64,000 bases of DNA from Rothia nasimurium (GCF_928381705.1 NZ_CAKMSR010000005.1:112844-176843); one strand, 5' to 3'; counted from the first letter of the stretch, positions 20,403 through 29,642 are shown. Numbers and translations: made by a program. The notes: a model not told the origin generated them from the sequence alone.

Positions 20403-22022
20403 ATGATGGAGAAGATTCAGAGGTTCGGCTCGGCCATGCTGGCCCCCGTCCTCATCTTTGCATTCGCCGGTCTTGCAGTGGGTATTGCCATTATCTGCAA
20501 GAACGAGCAGCTTCTGGGCAGCATCGCCGCAGAAGGTACCGGCTGGTACAACTTCTGGTCCGTTTGGGAATCAGGCGCATGGACCGTCTTCAACCAGATG
20601 GAACTCCTCTTTGTTCTGGGTCTTCCCATCGCTCTGGCTAAGACCGCCCAGGCCCGCGCCGTACTCGAAGCCGGCATGATTTACCTGACCTTCAACTACT
20701 TCGTTGCTTCTATCCTCAGCATCTGGGGTGACAAGTTCGGTGTTGACTACAGCGTTGACCTTTCTGAAGGTGCAGCAGGTACCGGCCTGAAGCTGATCGC
20801 GGGTATCAAGACCCTCGACACCGGCATCTTCGGTGCCATTATCATCTCAGCAATCGTTGTCTGGCTGCACAACCGCTACTTCAACACCAAGCTGCCCGAC
20901 TTCCTCGGTATCTTCCAGGGCACCCAGTTCGTCTACGGCCTGGGCTTCTTCCTGATGATGCCCATCGCACTGGCTTTCGTCGCTGTCTGGCCCACCATCC
21001 AGACCGGTATCGGTTCACTGCAGGGCTTCTTCATCTCTTCCGGTGTCTTTGGCGTCTGGCTCTACACCTTCCTTGAGCGCATCCTGATCCCCACCGGCCT
21101 GCACCACTTCATCTACACCCCCTTCGTCTTCGGTCCCGCCGTTGTTCCGGACGGCATCACCAAGTACTGGGTTGCCAACCTCGAAACCTTCGCAGCATCA
21201 ACCACCCCCGTCAAGGAACTCTTCCCCGGTGGCGGCTTCGCCCTGCACGGTAACTCCAAGGTCTTCGCCCCCCTCGGTATCGCAGCAGCCTTCTACACCA
21301 CTGCCCGCCCCGAAAAGCGCAAGGAAACCCTGGCTCTGCTGATCCCCGTCTGCCTCACCGCAATCCTGATCGGCATCACCGAGCCCCTCGAATTCACCTT
21401 CCTCTTCCTGGCACCCCCGCTCTTCGCAGTACACGCGGTCCTGGCAGCAACCATGTCAGCAACCATGTACGGCTTCGGCGTTGTCGGTAACATGGGTGGC
21501 GGTCTTATTGACTTCCTCTTCCAGAACTGGATTCCCATGTGGCCCAACCACTCCGGTATGGTCCTCACCCAGATTGCCATCGGCCTGGTCTTCACCCTGA
21601 TCTACTTCGTGGTCTTCCGCTTCCTGATCCTCAAGTTCGACTTCAAGACCCCCGGTCGTGAAGTAGACGGTGGCGAAACCAAGCTCTACACCAAGGCTGA
21701 CTACAAGGAAGCCAAGAAGAACGGCACCCTGGGCGCAGAAGGTGCAGCAGCAACCGCTGTAGCATCCGACCCCTACACCCAGCGCGCAACCGACTTCCTG
21801 GCCCTGCTCGGTGGCCCCGCCAACATCACCGATGTAAACAACTGCGCCACCCGCCTGCGCGTCTCAGTAGATGACCCCTCACTGGTCGCTACCGAAGCTG
21901 ACTTCAAGTCTTCAGGCGCACTGGGCCTGGTCAACAAGGGCAAGGCCTTGCAGGTCATCGTCGGTATGGACGTACCCCAGGTCCGCGACAAGTTCGAAGA
22001 AATGGTCAACGCTGGCAAGTAA
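20403..22022 (+). CDS. PTS EIICB transporter, alpha-glucoside type
   Basis: 539 residues from the ATG at 20403, which has GAAAGG ten bases upstream; the ATG at 20385 overlaps that ribosome site and lacks one of its own. The membrane EIIC domain has about ten helices, with the glucose-superfamily block FLERILIPTGLHHFIYTPF. A linker follows, then an EIIB domain from about residue 460 with the phosphorylated Cys481 in NNCATRLRVS. It imports and phosphorylates a glucoside at the membrane. The large EIIC and the neighbouring glucosidases fit maltose, isomaltose, trehalose or sucrose-isomer uptake. No EIIA domain is present, so it needs a separate EIIA-Glc protein. It is divergent from the EEP-glucosidase operon and upstream of an RpiR regulator. 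Confidence 0.88.
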   Translation: MMEKIQRFGSAMLAPVLIFAFAGLAVGIAIICKNEQLLGSIAAEGTGWYNFWSVWESGAWTVFNQMELLFVLGLPIALAKTAQARAVLEAGMIYLTFNYFVASILSIWGDKFGVDYSVDLSEGAAGTGLKLIAGIKTLDTGIFGAIIISAIVVWLHNRYFNTKLPDFLGIFQGTQFVYGLGFFLMMPIALAFVAVWPTIQTGIGSLQGFFISSGVFGVWLYTFLERILIPTGLHHFIYTPFVFGPAVVPDGITKYWVANLETFAASTTPVKELFPGGGFALHGNSKVFAPLGIAAAFYTTARPEKRKETLALLIPVCLTAILIGITEPLEFTFLFLAPPLFAVHAVLAATMSATMYGFGVVGNMGGGLIDFLFQNWIPMWPNHSGMVLTQIAIGLVFTLIYFVVFRFLILKFDFKTPGREVDGGETKLYTKADYKEAKKNGTLGAEGAAATAVASDPYTQRATDFLALLGGPANITDVNNCATRLRVSVDDPSLVATEADFKSSGALGLVNKGKALQVIVGMDVPQVRDKFEEMVNAGK

Positions 22023-22047
22023 TCGCTAGCTAGTACCCGCTGATACC

Positions 22048-22120
22048 CCAAGGGCTCCTGAGTAAAACCACCTATACTGTATAGAACTGCAGTGACCGTG
22101 AAATACTCAGGAGCCCTTGG
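22048..22120 (+). promoter_or_regulatory. 17-bp inverted repeat covering the rpiR ribosome site, with internal palindrome
   Basis: CCAAGGGCTCCTGAGTA (22048-22064) is perfectly complementary to TACTCAGGAGCCCTTGG (22104-22120). The right arm contains the AGGAG ribosome site and the first base of the GTG start of the RpiR gene. The 39-nt loop holds CTATAC-T-GTATAG (22072-22084), a likely regulator operator or part of a promoter. The hairpin may also end the PTS transcript. Confidence 0.75.
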
Positions 22121-22887
22121 TGGACTTACAGGAACTTGTCAACGCGCATCAGAACCGCCTCAGCGACACCGAACGCGAAATCCTCGCCTTTATGCTCAAC
22201 AACGAGCAGTTCGTTGCCGACTCAACCATCAGCGCCCTGGCCCACAAGACCTTCACCTCGACGTCCAGCATTATCCGCCTGACAAAGAAGCTAGGGTTCT
22301 CCGGCTTCGCCGAACTGAAGTTTTTCGTGAAAAATTCACTTCTAGATGCAGCATCGCCTAACACAGATTTTCTAGAGAGCGGCCGCACCGACATCCTCAA
22401 AACCTACGAGGGTCTCACCAACGTCAACTTCGAGCCCATCCTCAAGAAAATTGAATCGGCTCGTACCATCTACTGCTACGGAACCGGTTTTGCTCAGCGC
22501 ACCGCTATTCAAGAATTTTCAAAGTCCATGCTGGCCTGCGGAAAATTCACCCACGTCATTCCGGCTTCCAGCGAGTTTAGGGGGAGCATCGGCGTCATGA
22601 AGCCCGATGACCTCGTCATCATAGCCTCCCTCTCGGGCGAGACCGAAAGCGCTCTACCGACGGTACGGGCCCTGGCCGCCCGCAAAATCCCGATGATTGC
22701 CATCACCGCACTTGGCGTCAACACGATTTCTGCCGCCGCAGATTTTTCCCTCCACTACGAGTCCACACCCACCGTCACTGGAACAGCCAAAGAGCCCTAC
22801 CACTCTTTTGTAGCTCTGAGCGTGCTGCTGGACTATACCGTTCGCCAATACATCCAGTACATCGATACCCAAGAAAAGAATTCATGA
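22120..22887 (+). CDS. MurR/RpiR family transcriptional regulator
   Basis: 255 residues from the GTG at 22120, seven bases after AGGAG. Residues 1-75 form the RpiR helix-turn-helix domain (LSDTEREILAFML, DSTISALAHKTFTSTSSIIRLTKKLGFSGFAELK in two pieces). Residues about 105-235 form a SIS sugar-phosphate-binding domain (IYCYGTGFAQRTAIQEF, IASLSGETESALPTVRALA). RpiR regulators sense a phosphorylated sugar; here the PTS product is the obvious ligand. The ribosome site is inside a strong inverted repeat, so translation may depend on which promoter is used. The 3' end overlaps the next gene by ATGA. Confidence 0.88.
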   Translation: MDLQELVNAHQNRLSDTEREILAFMLNNEQFVADSTISALAHKTFTSTSSIIRLTKKLGFSGFAELKFFVKNSLLDAASPNTDFLESGRTDILKTYEGLTNVNFEPILKKIESARTIYCYGTGFAQRTAIQEFSKSMLACGKFTHVIPASSEFRGSIGVMKPDDLVIIASLSGETESALPTVRALAARKIPMIAITALGVNTISAAADFSLHYESTPTVTGTAKEPYHSFVALSVLLDYTVRQYIQYIDTQEKNS

Positions 22888-23339
22888 ACGCCCTGCTCTA
22901 TGCCCTGCGCGACACCCAGCGCCTCCGCACCTTCCTCTTCTGGTACTGGCTCATCAGCCCCATGGTTTTCTTCTTCTACCAGTTCGCGGTGTCGCGTGGA
23001 GAAAACGTCGACTTTCGCGAAATGCTCAACGAACCGGCTATCGCCCTTGCCTTCATCGTAAGCTGTATGTCGCTGATTATGGTGGGCCTACTCCGGGCAG
23101 CAGAAACCGAAAACGAAAACACCGAGCGCACCTTTGGCATGTTTGCGGTAGCCCAGCAGCTCCTCACCGGCAATATCCCCGGGTTCCTGCTGAGCTACTT
23201 CTACACCCGATCTCTCTGGGATGCTCCTCGTGAGCCCTTTGCCCCCCGCCTGCGCTGGGTCATCCTTGCGGGTATGGCCCTGCTCGGTCTGCTGTCTCTG
23301 CTCACCCTGCTGGCCTACATCAACCTGGCCACCGGCTAA
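22884..23339 (+). CDS. small integral membrane protein, unknown function
   Basis: 151 residues, not recognised as a named family. Four hydrophobic segments: LFWYWLISPMVFFFYQFAV, IALAFIVSCMSLIMVGLL, a weaker one at TGNIPGFLLSYFY, and WVILAGMALLGLLSLLTLLAYI at the C-terminus. The loop between segments 2 and 3 is acidic (ETENENTERTF). It starts with ATG overlapping the RpiR stop codon (ATGA), so it is translationally coupled to the regulator and may belong to the sugar-uptake unit. A terminator follows at once. Confidence 0.65.
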   Translation: MNALLYALRDTQRLRTFLFWYWLISPMVFFFYQFAVSRGENVDFREMLNEPAIALAFIVSCMSLIMVGLLRAAETENENTERTFGMFAVAQQLLTGNIPGFLLSYFYTRSLWDAPREPFAPRLRWVILAGMALLGLLSLLTLLAYINLATG

Positions 23340-23352
23340 AAGCAACCTCACC

Positions 23353-23377
23353 GGCCCTGTTCCTTCGGAACGGGGCC
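23353..23377 (+). terminator. terminator of the rpiR operon
   Basis: GGCCCTGTTCC (23353-23363), 3-nt loop, GGAACGGGGCC (23367-23377), with one G-U pair. Confidence 0.75.
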
Positions 23378-23443
23378 TTCCTATAGGGCCCGCGAACCTG
23401 TGCTATGGGCCTGAAACCTCTATGATGGTAGGGAAGTTAACAC

Positions 23444-26400
23444 GTGCAGAAAGCTAGAGTAGATTCAGTGAACGAGCAGGTAGACCCTGAAACCGCTAAC
23501 GAGCGCACTACCGGCGCCGCCCCCTGGTCCCAGGGCCATGCGCAGACCCCGCAGGAAGCCCCCGACTCTGCTGCTGATGAACAGGTAACAGCTCAGGTGC
23601 AGGCTGGCCTTGAAGCCTGGGCTGAGCAGATGGAAACCTATACCGGCCCCGATGCCATGCTGGACTTCAACCAGGTCGACTACGTGCACATCGACCTCAC
23701 CGACGCCAATTCCTCGGGTGTTGCCCAGATGTTTATGGGCAGAAAGACCCGCCTCTCTACCATCTTGCGCGATAAGGCCAAATTTGAAGCCGGTATGGTG
23801 GCTGCCCGCGCCCTGCGCACCAAAATCTTTGAGCTGGCGACCGGGCATGGCCTGGACGCGGGCTACTTCGTAGCGGGTACAGCTTCCTGGCTTTCACGCG
23901 ATGTGCGCGAGGACGGAATGGTGGGGGAGAAGCGCTTTATCGCCCCTATCCTGATGGCTCCTCTTGCTATCACCCCCCACCCCACCAGCGATGACTTCGA
24001 GATTCAGCTGACCGGCCCTGCCCAGCTCAACCCCGCCATGGTGCGGCAGATCAAGAAAGAGTACGGCATCGACCTGGGTACCATGGACGTTGCCCAGCTG
24101 GCTAACTCCATGCGCAAGCTAGACCCCGAACCGGTCATTGAGCGCATGCGGGCTACGACCGGAGCTGTACCCGGTATGACGATTCGCTCTACCTATTTCA
24201 TCTCGACCTTCGCAGATCTCAAGGAAAGCACCGGGGAGCTACCGGCAACCGCCCACACCCCGCTCGTCCGCGATATTGCCCAGCTCAAGCTCAACCCGCT
24301 GGAGCAGCCCTTCGTTGCCCCCATCCACAACACCCGCGAACCCCTTGATAGCCGCGACCCTGACACCGACATGCTGGTGGTGGATGCGGACGCCAGCGGG
24401 CAGGATATCGTCGACCTGGCCCATCTGGGGCACTCCCTGGCTGTGACCACCGCTCCCGGTACCGACCAGCTCGGCACCGCAGCTAACATCGCCGCTGCCC
24501 TGATTCACCAGGGGAAATCTGTGCTTGTGGTAGGGGAGAAGCGTTCCACCCTCAACGATTTCAACCGCCTGCTAGAGCGTACCCACCTCACCGACCTCAC
24601 CTTCGATCTGCTGACCGAACGGGACTCAGAGGCCTACCGGCAGGAGTTCATCTCAGCGATTGTGCGCGATGAGAAGGCTCCCGCCCCCAACGTCACCGAT
24701 ATCCACCGGGAACTGGTAGAAACCCGTGCCAAGCTGCGCGGCCACACCGAATCGCTGCGGTTCACCGAATCCCGCTGGGGCTGCTCTGTCTACGATGCCC
24801 TGCAAACCCTGGCAGCGCTTACCGCCCAGGACCCGGCGCCCTCTACCCAGGTACGTCTAGCCCGCACCACCATGGACGAGCTGACCCGCCGCACAGAGAC
24901 CGTCCACAAGCTCCAGCGTCTAGCTGACCTTGGCGGTTTCCGCCCCTCAACCCGGGCCTCAGCCTGGCACCGGGCTAAGCTCACCAGCTCAGAAGATACC
25001 GAAGCCGCCCACGCCCTGGTCAAGAGCCTGCGTACTTCCCTGAACGAGGTGTCAGCGGGCATGACCCTCATGGCCGACGAAACCGGCCTGAAGCCCGCCA
25101 CTACCATGGACGACTGGGGAACCCAGCTTGACCTGCTCGAACGTATCGCTGATACCCTCACCCGCTTCAGGCCCGACATCTTTGACCGCCCCGTCACCGA
25201 CCTCATCGCTGCCACCGCCAGCGGTACCTGGAGGCGGGAACACGGTATCGACATGTCGAGCATCCAGCGCTCCCGCCTGCGCCGGGCCGCCAAAGAATAC
25301 ATCGTGCCCGGCGTTAACATCTCAGACCTGCACGAAAACCTCTTCATCGTTCAGGGTCAGCGCGAAGAATGGATTGGCCTGGCTAAGGACGAACGCGTCC
25401 CCACTATCCCCGAGAACCTCGCCGACCTGCGGGCCTGCTATACCGCCCTGCTCGAAGAATTCACGGGGCTAGCTATCGTGCTGGAAGATTCCCCGGCCGG
25501 CACCCGCTTCTCAGCCACCCCCCTCAACCAGCTCGAAGAGAGGCTTGCCGCCCTCATCGATGACGAATGGCTCCTACACACCCTGCCTGAGCGCGTCCGC
25601 CTCACCCGGGAACTGAGCGACCAGGGCTTGGGCGAACTCCTCGATGACTTTTACGAACGCCAGCTCGAAAGCGGCGCTGTAGCTGCCGAACTAGAACTTG
25701 CCTGGTGGCAGACCGCCCTTGAAATGATGCTGGCCTCTCAAGAACTTGAGATTCTGAGCGCAGATACCCTGCGTGACCTTGAAACCCGCTTCCGCCGGGC
25801 AGATTACTCGCACCTGGCGTCCGCCCCCGCCCGCCTGCATGCCCGCGTAGCCGATACCTGGCGCGCCCGCATCCACGAGTACGACCACGAAGCGGCCTTC
25901 CTGCGTAGCCAGCTCAAGAGCCACGAGTTCAACCTCCAGCAGGTGCTGACTCATGCCCCCACCATGGCCACCACCCTACTACCCCTGTGGATTACCAGCC
26001 CCTTCGCCCTCTCCGGCAAGGTGCCCACCGGTATGCGCTTTGACGCAGCGATCCTGCTCGATGCCGAATCTACACCGCTGGCAGCTAACCTACCTGCACT
26101 CATTCGCGCTGAACAGGTCATTGCCCTGGGCGACCCCCACAGCGGCTTCCCAGCCCCTTTCATGGTCTCAGCGGTAGCCCAGAACGCACCGGCGGTGAAG
26201 AACCAAAAACTGGTCAGCACCTTCGAGGCCCTCGCCAAGGTACTGCCTGGCCGGTCTTTGGCTACCGTCAACCGGGCAATTGACCCCGCCCTCTTTGGCT
26301 ACCTCAACGAACACTTCTATGGGGGAGCTCTCACCAGCTACCCCTGGGGTGAAGAGATTACTGACGGCACCCCGGCTCTTACCGTGGAATACGTGGACGT

Positions 26401-27373
26401 CACCGGGCGGGTATCTGATAACGCTGCCCTCGATTCGCCCAGCCTTGAGGTGCAGCGGGTCGCCGAGATGGTCATCGAGCACGCCTACCGCAGCCCCCAG
26501 CAGACGCTAGCTGTTGTGACTACCACAGCCCGCCATGCCCAGCGTATTGCCGAGGCCGTCCGCCAGCTTCTGGTACGTTACCCCCAGTTTGCACCCTACT
26601 TTGCAGCGGGGGACGAATCCTTCCGCGTCGTTGATGTCTCCCGCGCCGTCGATATGGAACGAGACGTCATCATCTTCGCCCTTGGCGCCGGCAAAACAGC
26701 CCAGGGCGCAGCCCACCACTTCGGGCACCTTTCCGAGCGCAGCGGCCGCGAAAGCTTCGTGCTTGCAACCACCCGCGCCCGCCACCTCACCCGCCTGGTC
26801 ACCTGCGTGACCCCCGAAGACCTAGACCCCCAGCGCCTAGAATACGGGGCCTTCGATATCTACCGCCTGCTGCTGGCCTACCGCCGTGAGCAAGAAGCCC
26901 GCGCCGCTCAGGAACTGACCAAGCCCATCACCGACAAGCTACCGGTCAACGAGTTCCTCACCAACGACCACCTAGAAGCCATCGACATGGGCGACTGGCT
27001 GCTCAACGACCTGGTGCGCCGCCTGGGCCAGCACAGGGTCACCCTGCATGAATCAGCTGTTCCTCTGATTTCGTTGATTGTGACGAGCGAGGAAGAATCC
27101 CTACTGGCCGGAGCAGTGGCTAGCCCCCGGGCCCGCACCATGGTGCAGGACGTGGACCGTACCACCCCGGTGAGGGTACCCCTGGCCGTCGTATCCGACG
27201 GATCAGACGCCTATGCCGCCATGAGCGTGCGCGAACGCTCCCGCCTGATTCCTGAGCTCCTGGCCCGTACCGGCTGGAACCACATGACCTGCTGGACTAT
27301 CGAGGTCTTCTCAGACCCCGAAACCCTGGTCGGCCGAATTGGAAGCTACCTGGGGCTGGGGCGCAATGAGTAA
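23444..27373 (+). CDS. giant Upf1-like superfamily 1 helicase homologue (DUF4011 type) with degenerate ATPase motifs
   Basis: 1309 residues; GTG at 23444 after AGGGAAG. The N-terminal 300 residues match the DUF4011 domain (DFEIQLTGPAQLNPAMVRQIKKE split across residues 180-205). The place of Walker A reads TAPGTDQLGT (residues 336-345) instead of GPPGTGKSQT, so the lysine and serine that hold ATP are gone. Walker B, normally DEAS, reads DAES (873-876), and the GDPKQLPP block reads GDPHSGFPA. The late motifs DVIIFALGAGKT and TTRARH are kept. It is probably a non-hydrolysing structural relative; loss is consistent across three motifs, so not a sequencing slip. Function unknown. It overlaps the next small gene by eight bases. 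Confidence 0.75.
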   Translation: MQKARVDSVNEQVDPETANERTTGAAPWSQGHAQTPQEAPDSAADEQVTAQVQAGLEAWAEQMETYTGPDAMLDFNQVDYVHIDLTDANSSGVAQMFMGRKTRLSTILRDKAKFEAGMVAARALRTKIFELATGHGLDAGYFVAGTASWLSRDVREDGMVGEKRFIAPILMAPLAITPHPTSDDFEIQLTGPAQLNPAMVRQIKKEYGIDLGTMDVAQLANSMRKLDPEPVIERMRATTGAVPGMTIRSTYFISTFADLKESTGELPATAHTPLVRDIAQLKLNPLEQPFVAPIHNTREPLDSRDPDTDMLVVDADASGQDIVDLAHLGHSLAVTTAPGTDQLGTAANIAAALIHQGKSVLVVGEKRSTLNDFNRLLERTHLTDLTFDLLTERDSEAYRQEFISAIVRDEKAPAPNVTDIHRELVETRAKLRGHTESLRFTESRWGCSVYDALQTLAALTAQDPAPSTQVRLARTTMDELTRRTETVHKLQRLADLGGFRPSTRASAWHRAKLTSSEDTEAAHALVKSLRTSLNEVSAGMTLMADETGLKPATTMDDWGTQLDLLERIADTLTRFRPDIFDRPVTDLIAATASGTWRREHGIDMSSIQRSRLRRAAKEYIVPGVNISDLHENLFIVQGQREEWIGLAKDERVPTIPENLADLRACYTALLEEFTGLAIVLEDSPAGTRFSATPLNQLEERLAALIDDEWLLHTLPERVRLTRELSDQGLGELLDDFYERQLESGAVAAELELAWWQTALEMMLASQELEILSADTLRDLETRFRRADYSHLASAPARLHARVADTWRARIHEYDHEAAFLRSQLKSHEFNLQQVLTHAPTMATTLLPLWITSPFALSGKVPTGMRFDAAILLDAESTPLAANLPALIRAEQVIALGDPHSGFPAPFMVSAVAQNAPAVKNQKLVSTFEALAKVLPGRSLATVNRAIDPALFGYLNEHFYGGALTSYPWGEEITDGTPALTVEYVDVTGRVSDNAALDSPSLEVQRVAEMVIEHAYRSPQQTLAVVTTTARHAQRIAEAVRQLLVRYPQFAPYFAAGDESFRVVDVSRAVDMERDVIIFALGAGKTAQGAAHHFGHLSERSGRESFVLATTRARHLTRLVTCVTPEDLDPQRLEYGAFDIYRLLLAYRREQEARAAQELTKPITDKLPVNEFLTNDHLEAIDMGDWLLNDLVRRLGQHRVTLHESAVPLISLIVTSEEESLLAGAVASPRARTMVQDVDRTTPVRVPLAVVSDGSDAYAAMSVRERSRLIPELLARTGWNHMTCWTIEVFSDPETLVGRIGSYLGLGRNE

Positions 27374-27608
27374 GCCATCAGGCGCTGAGCCAGCAGGGGT
27401 AGGGGCCGAAACCCCTGGCCCCGGCTACAGCCCCGTACCCAAAAAACGGCGCGGCCGCCGCCGGGCCACCGGCGGCTCAGCCTTCACCGGCGCCGAACCC
27501 AAACTGGCAGGCCTCACCGAACCAAGTGCGTCCGCCCCGGCTACCGAGGGGGAGGACGCCCGGGCAACCTGGCTCAAAGAACAACGCCCACCCCACTACG
27601 GGCAATAA
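27366..27608 (+). CDS. small basic hypothetical protein
   Basis: 80 residues. The ATG at 27366 overlaps the stop of the helicase-like gene (AATGAGTAA), so the two are coupled. Low-complexity: a proline/glycine/alanine-rich first part, a basic patch PKKRRGRRRATGG around residues 26-38, and a C-terminus ATWLKEQRPPHYGQ that looks like a short conserved peptide. No domain is recognised. The tight coupling suggests a partner of the large protein. It ends just before a strong terminator. Confidence 0.6.
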   Translation: MSKPSGAEPAGVGAETPGPGYSPVPKKRRGRRRATGGSAFTGAEPKLAGLTEPSASAPATEGEDARATWLKEQRPPHYGQ

Positions 27609-27611
27609 AAG

Positions 27612-27650
27612 AAGGGGCTGCCTGCCACATACCGTGGCAGGCAGCCCCTT
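27612..27650. terminator. strong bidirectional terminator
   Basis: AAGGGGCTGCCTGCCAC (27612-27628) pairs perfectly with GTGGCAGGCAGCCCCTT (27634-27650) around a 5-nt loop. It serves the convergent helicase-like and FmdB genes. Confidence 0.9.
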
Positions 27651-27664
27651 GAACGTCTCTAGGC

Positions 27665-27847
27665 TTATTTGCCCTTATCGTTGGCGTAGAAACCAGAGCC
27701 CTTGAAAACCACACCGACCTGGCCGAACTTCTTGCGCAGGGTGTCCTGGCCGCACTCGGGGCAGGTCTTGAGCGCGTCGTCCAAGAACGACTGGTGCTGC
27801 TCAAACACGTGGCCGCAGTTCTTGCACTGGTAAACGTAAACAGGCAC
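27665..27847 (-). CDS. FmdB family zinc-ribbon protein
   Basis: 60 residues from a GTG at 27847 (VPVYVYQCKNCGHVFE), with TGGAG six bases upstream; longer readings run into the leader. Two CxxC knuckles (CKNCG and CPECG) about 20 residues apart form a zinc ribbon, and VGVVFKGSGFYAND is the family's C-terminal signature. Named after a putative regulator of a formamidase operon, but the function is unknown in most bacteria. Small cytoplasmic protein. It lies 64 bases after the 5-formyltetrahydrofolate cyclo-ligase gene, a pairing common in actinobacteria. Confidence 0.88.
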   Translation of the reverse strand: MPVYVYQCKNCGHVFEQHQSFLDDALKTCPECGQDTLRKKFGQVGVVFKGSGFYANDKGK

Positions 27848-27911
27848 GGATAACTCCATCAAATAGGCGATAAATCTGGGGGTTATTCTACTCTGTTCTG
27901 GCGGCTCGTCC

Positions 27912-28517
27912 TCAATCACCCAGGCGGTGCAGGGTATTCTCCGTTGCCACAAACCGAAGTGTGGCATCCCAGCTATCTACAGGCAGACCATCAAGGATTT
28001 CCCGCTCAAACACCACCCCCACGGTAGAGGGGTCTTGTGCCAGAGGGCCAAGCTGCTCAAAAAGCCGGTCATAGTAGCCGCCGCCCTGCCCCAGCCGCCG
28101 CCCCGCCAGGTCGTAGGCAAGGGCAGGTACCAGGCGCAGGTCTGCCTGGATAAAGGCTTCAGCCCCGTGGCGCTCACCTACCGGCTCCACGATACCCAGC
28201 GCATTGATAGTGTGTTCTACCTGCGGCTGCCACTCTACCCAGGCCAGCTGACGCCGGGGGCGGACGACCGGCACCAGCACCCGGTATCCCTCAGCTACGG
28301 CCCGGGTTAGGGCCGGTAGCAGGGGAGGTTCAGTGGGAAGGGGCAGAAAGGCGGCAAGGGTGCTGCCTGCAGGGAGGCCTTGCCAGAGGGGAGCTAGGGT
28401 GCGTTCAAAGCCCTGAGCCGTTTCTTGATGCGGTGGGTTGTGGGTTCGGCGTCTGCGCAGGTAGCTGCGGGCAAAGGCCTTAGCCTGGGCGGTGCTTGCT
28501 GATCTACTAGAGCTCAC
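27912..28517 (-). CDS. 5-formyltetrahydrofolate cyclo-ligase
   Basis: 201 residues, GTG start at 28517. It converts 5-formyl-THF to 5,10-methenyl-THF with ATP, rescuing stored folate. Diagnostic blocks: ARSYLRRRR at the N-terminus, FLPLPTEPPLLPAL (substrate loop), LVPALAYDLAGRRLGQGGGYYDR (residues about 132-154, read in two parts; the GQGGGYYDR loop binds the nucleotide phosphate) and VGVVFEREI near the end. Divergent from galU, with an intergenic of about 100 bases. Confidence 0.9.
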   Translation of the reverse strand: MSSSRSASTAQAKAFARSYLRRRRTHNPPHQETAQGFERTLAPLWQGLPAGSTLAAFLPLPTEPPLLPALTRAVAEGYRVLVPVVRPRRQLAWVEWQPQVEHTINALGIVEPVGERHGAEAFIQADLRLVPALAYDLAGRRLGQGGGYYDRLFEQLGPLAQDPSTVGVVFEREILDGLPVDSWDATLRFVATENTLHRLGD

Positions 28518-28619
28518 GGGTGCCCTCCTGAAGAAGTGTTAGCTGAATCTAGTCACAATTTACCTCTCTTTAGGGCAGCGAATGCAGACAAACTCTAAAA
28601 TTTGGGTATTCTGAAAGGT

Positions 28620-29525
28620 ATGACTGAAAATAAATCACTCTCCGTGACCAAGGCTGTGATTCCTGCCGCCGGTCTCGGCACTCGCTTCCTTCCCGCCACC
28701 AAGGCCACTCCTAAGGAGATGCTGCCCGTGGTGGACCGCCCTGCGATTCAGTACGTTGTCGAAGAAGCCATTCGCGCTGGCTTGAACGACGTTCTGATGA
28801 TTACCGGCCGCAACAAGCGCGCCCTAGAGGACCACTTTGACCGTGTACCCGGTCTGGAACAGCAGCTCGCTGACCAGGGCAAGGACGCCCTGCTCAAGAG
28901 TGTTGAAGACTCCAACGACCTGGGTGAGATCCACTACGTCCGTCAGGGCGACCCCAAGGGTCTGGGCCACGCTGTACTGCGCGGCAAGGTCCACGTTGGC
29001 AATGAGCCCTTCGCGGTTTTGCTGGGTGATGACCTGATTGACGAAAAAGAAGACCTGCTCTCTGCTATGGTTACTGTCCAGCAGAAGACCGGCGGCTCTG
29101 TCGTTGCCCTGATGGAGGTCCCCGAAGAGCAGATTTCTGCTTACGGCTGTGCTGCAGTGCAGGCTGTTGAGGGCGAGGACGGCTTCGTTAAGGTCACCGG
29201 CCTGGTCGAAAAGCCCGCTGTTGAGGATGCCCCCTCAAACCTGGCCGTCATCGGCCGCTATGTTCTTTCCCCCAAGGTCTTTGAGGTGCTGGAAAATACC
29301 GCACCGGGCCGCGGCGATGAAATCCAGCTGACCGACGCCCTGCAGACTCTGGCTCAGGGCACCGGCGAGGGCGAAGGTGTCTACGGCGTGGTCTTCAAGG
29401 GCCGCCGTTTCGACACCGGCGACAAGCTCTCCTACCTCAAGGCCAACGTCATTCTCGCTGCTGAGCGCGATGATCTGGGCCCTGAGCTGCGTACCTGGAT
29501 TAAGGAATTCGCAGCCGAGCTGTAA
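28620..29525 (+). CDS. galU: UTP--glucose-1-phosphate uridylyltransferase
   Basis: 301 residues from the ATG at 28620 with GAAAGG four bases upstream. It makes UDP-glucose from UTP and glucose 1-phosphate for cell-wall and exopolysaccharide sugars. The nucleotide-binding AAGLGTRFLPATKATPKEML (residues 14-33) is exact; GDDLIDE binds metal, and VEKP and GRYVLSPKVFEVLE are further GalU motifs. It is followed by a perfect terminator and so transcribed alone. Confidence 0.95.
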   Translation: MTENKSLSVTKAVIPAAGLGTRFLPATKATPKEMLPVVDRPAIQYVVEEAIRAGLNDVLMITGRNKRALEDHFDRVPGLEQQLADQGKDALLKSVEDSNDLGEIHYVRQGDPKGLGHAVLRGKVHVGNEPFAVLLGDDLIDEKEDLLSAMVTVQQKTGGSVVALMEVPEEQISAYGCAAVQAVEGEDGFVKVTGLVEKPAVEDAPSNLAVIGRYVLSPKVFEVLENTAPGRGDEIQLTDALQTLAQGTGEGEGVYGVVFKGRRFDTGDKLSYLKANVILAAERDDLGPELRTWIKEFAAEL

Positions 29526-29602
29526 GCCCTGATGCTACTGCTGGGCGGACGCGGGGCTAAGGGAGGCCCCGAACCGTTCGGTAGTGAGCAGCCTGGAAGC
29601 AG

Positions 29603-29642
29603 AAGAACTGGGTACCTTCTACATAGAAGGTACCCAGTTCTT
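29603..29642. terminator. terminator after galU
   Basis: AAGAACTGGGTACCTTCT (29603-29620) and AGAAGGTACCCAGTTCTT (29625-29642): an 18-bp perfect stem with a 4-nt loop. Confidence 0.9.
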
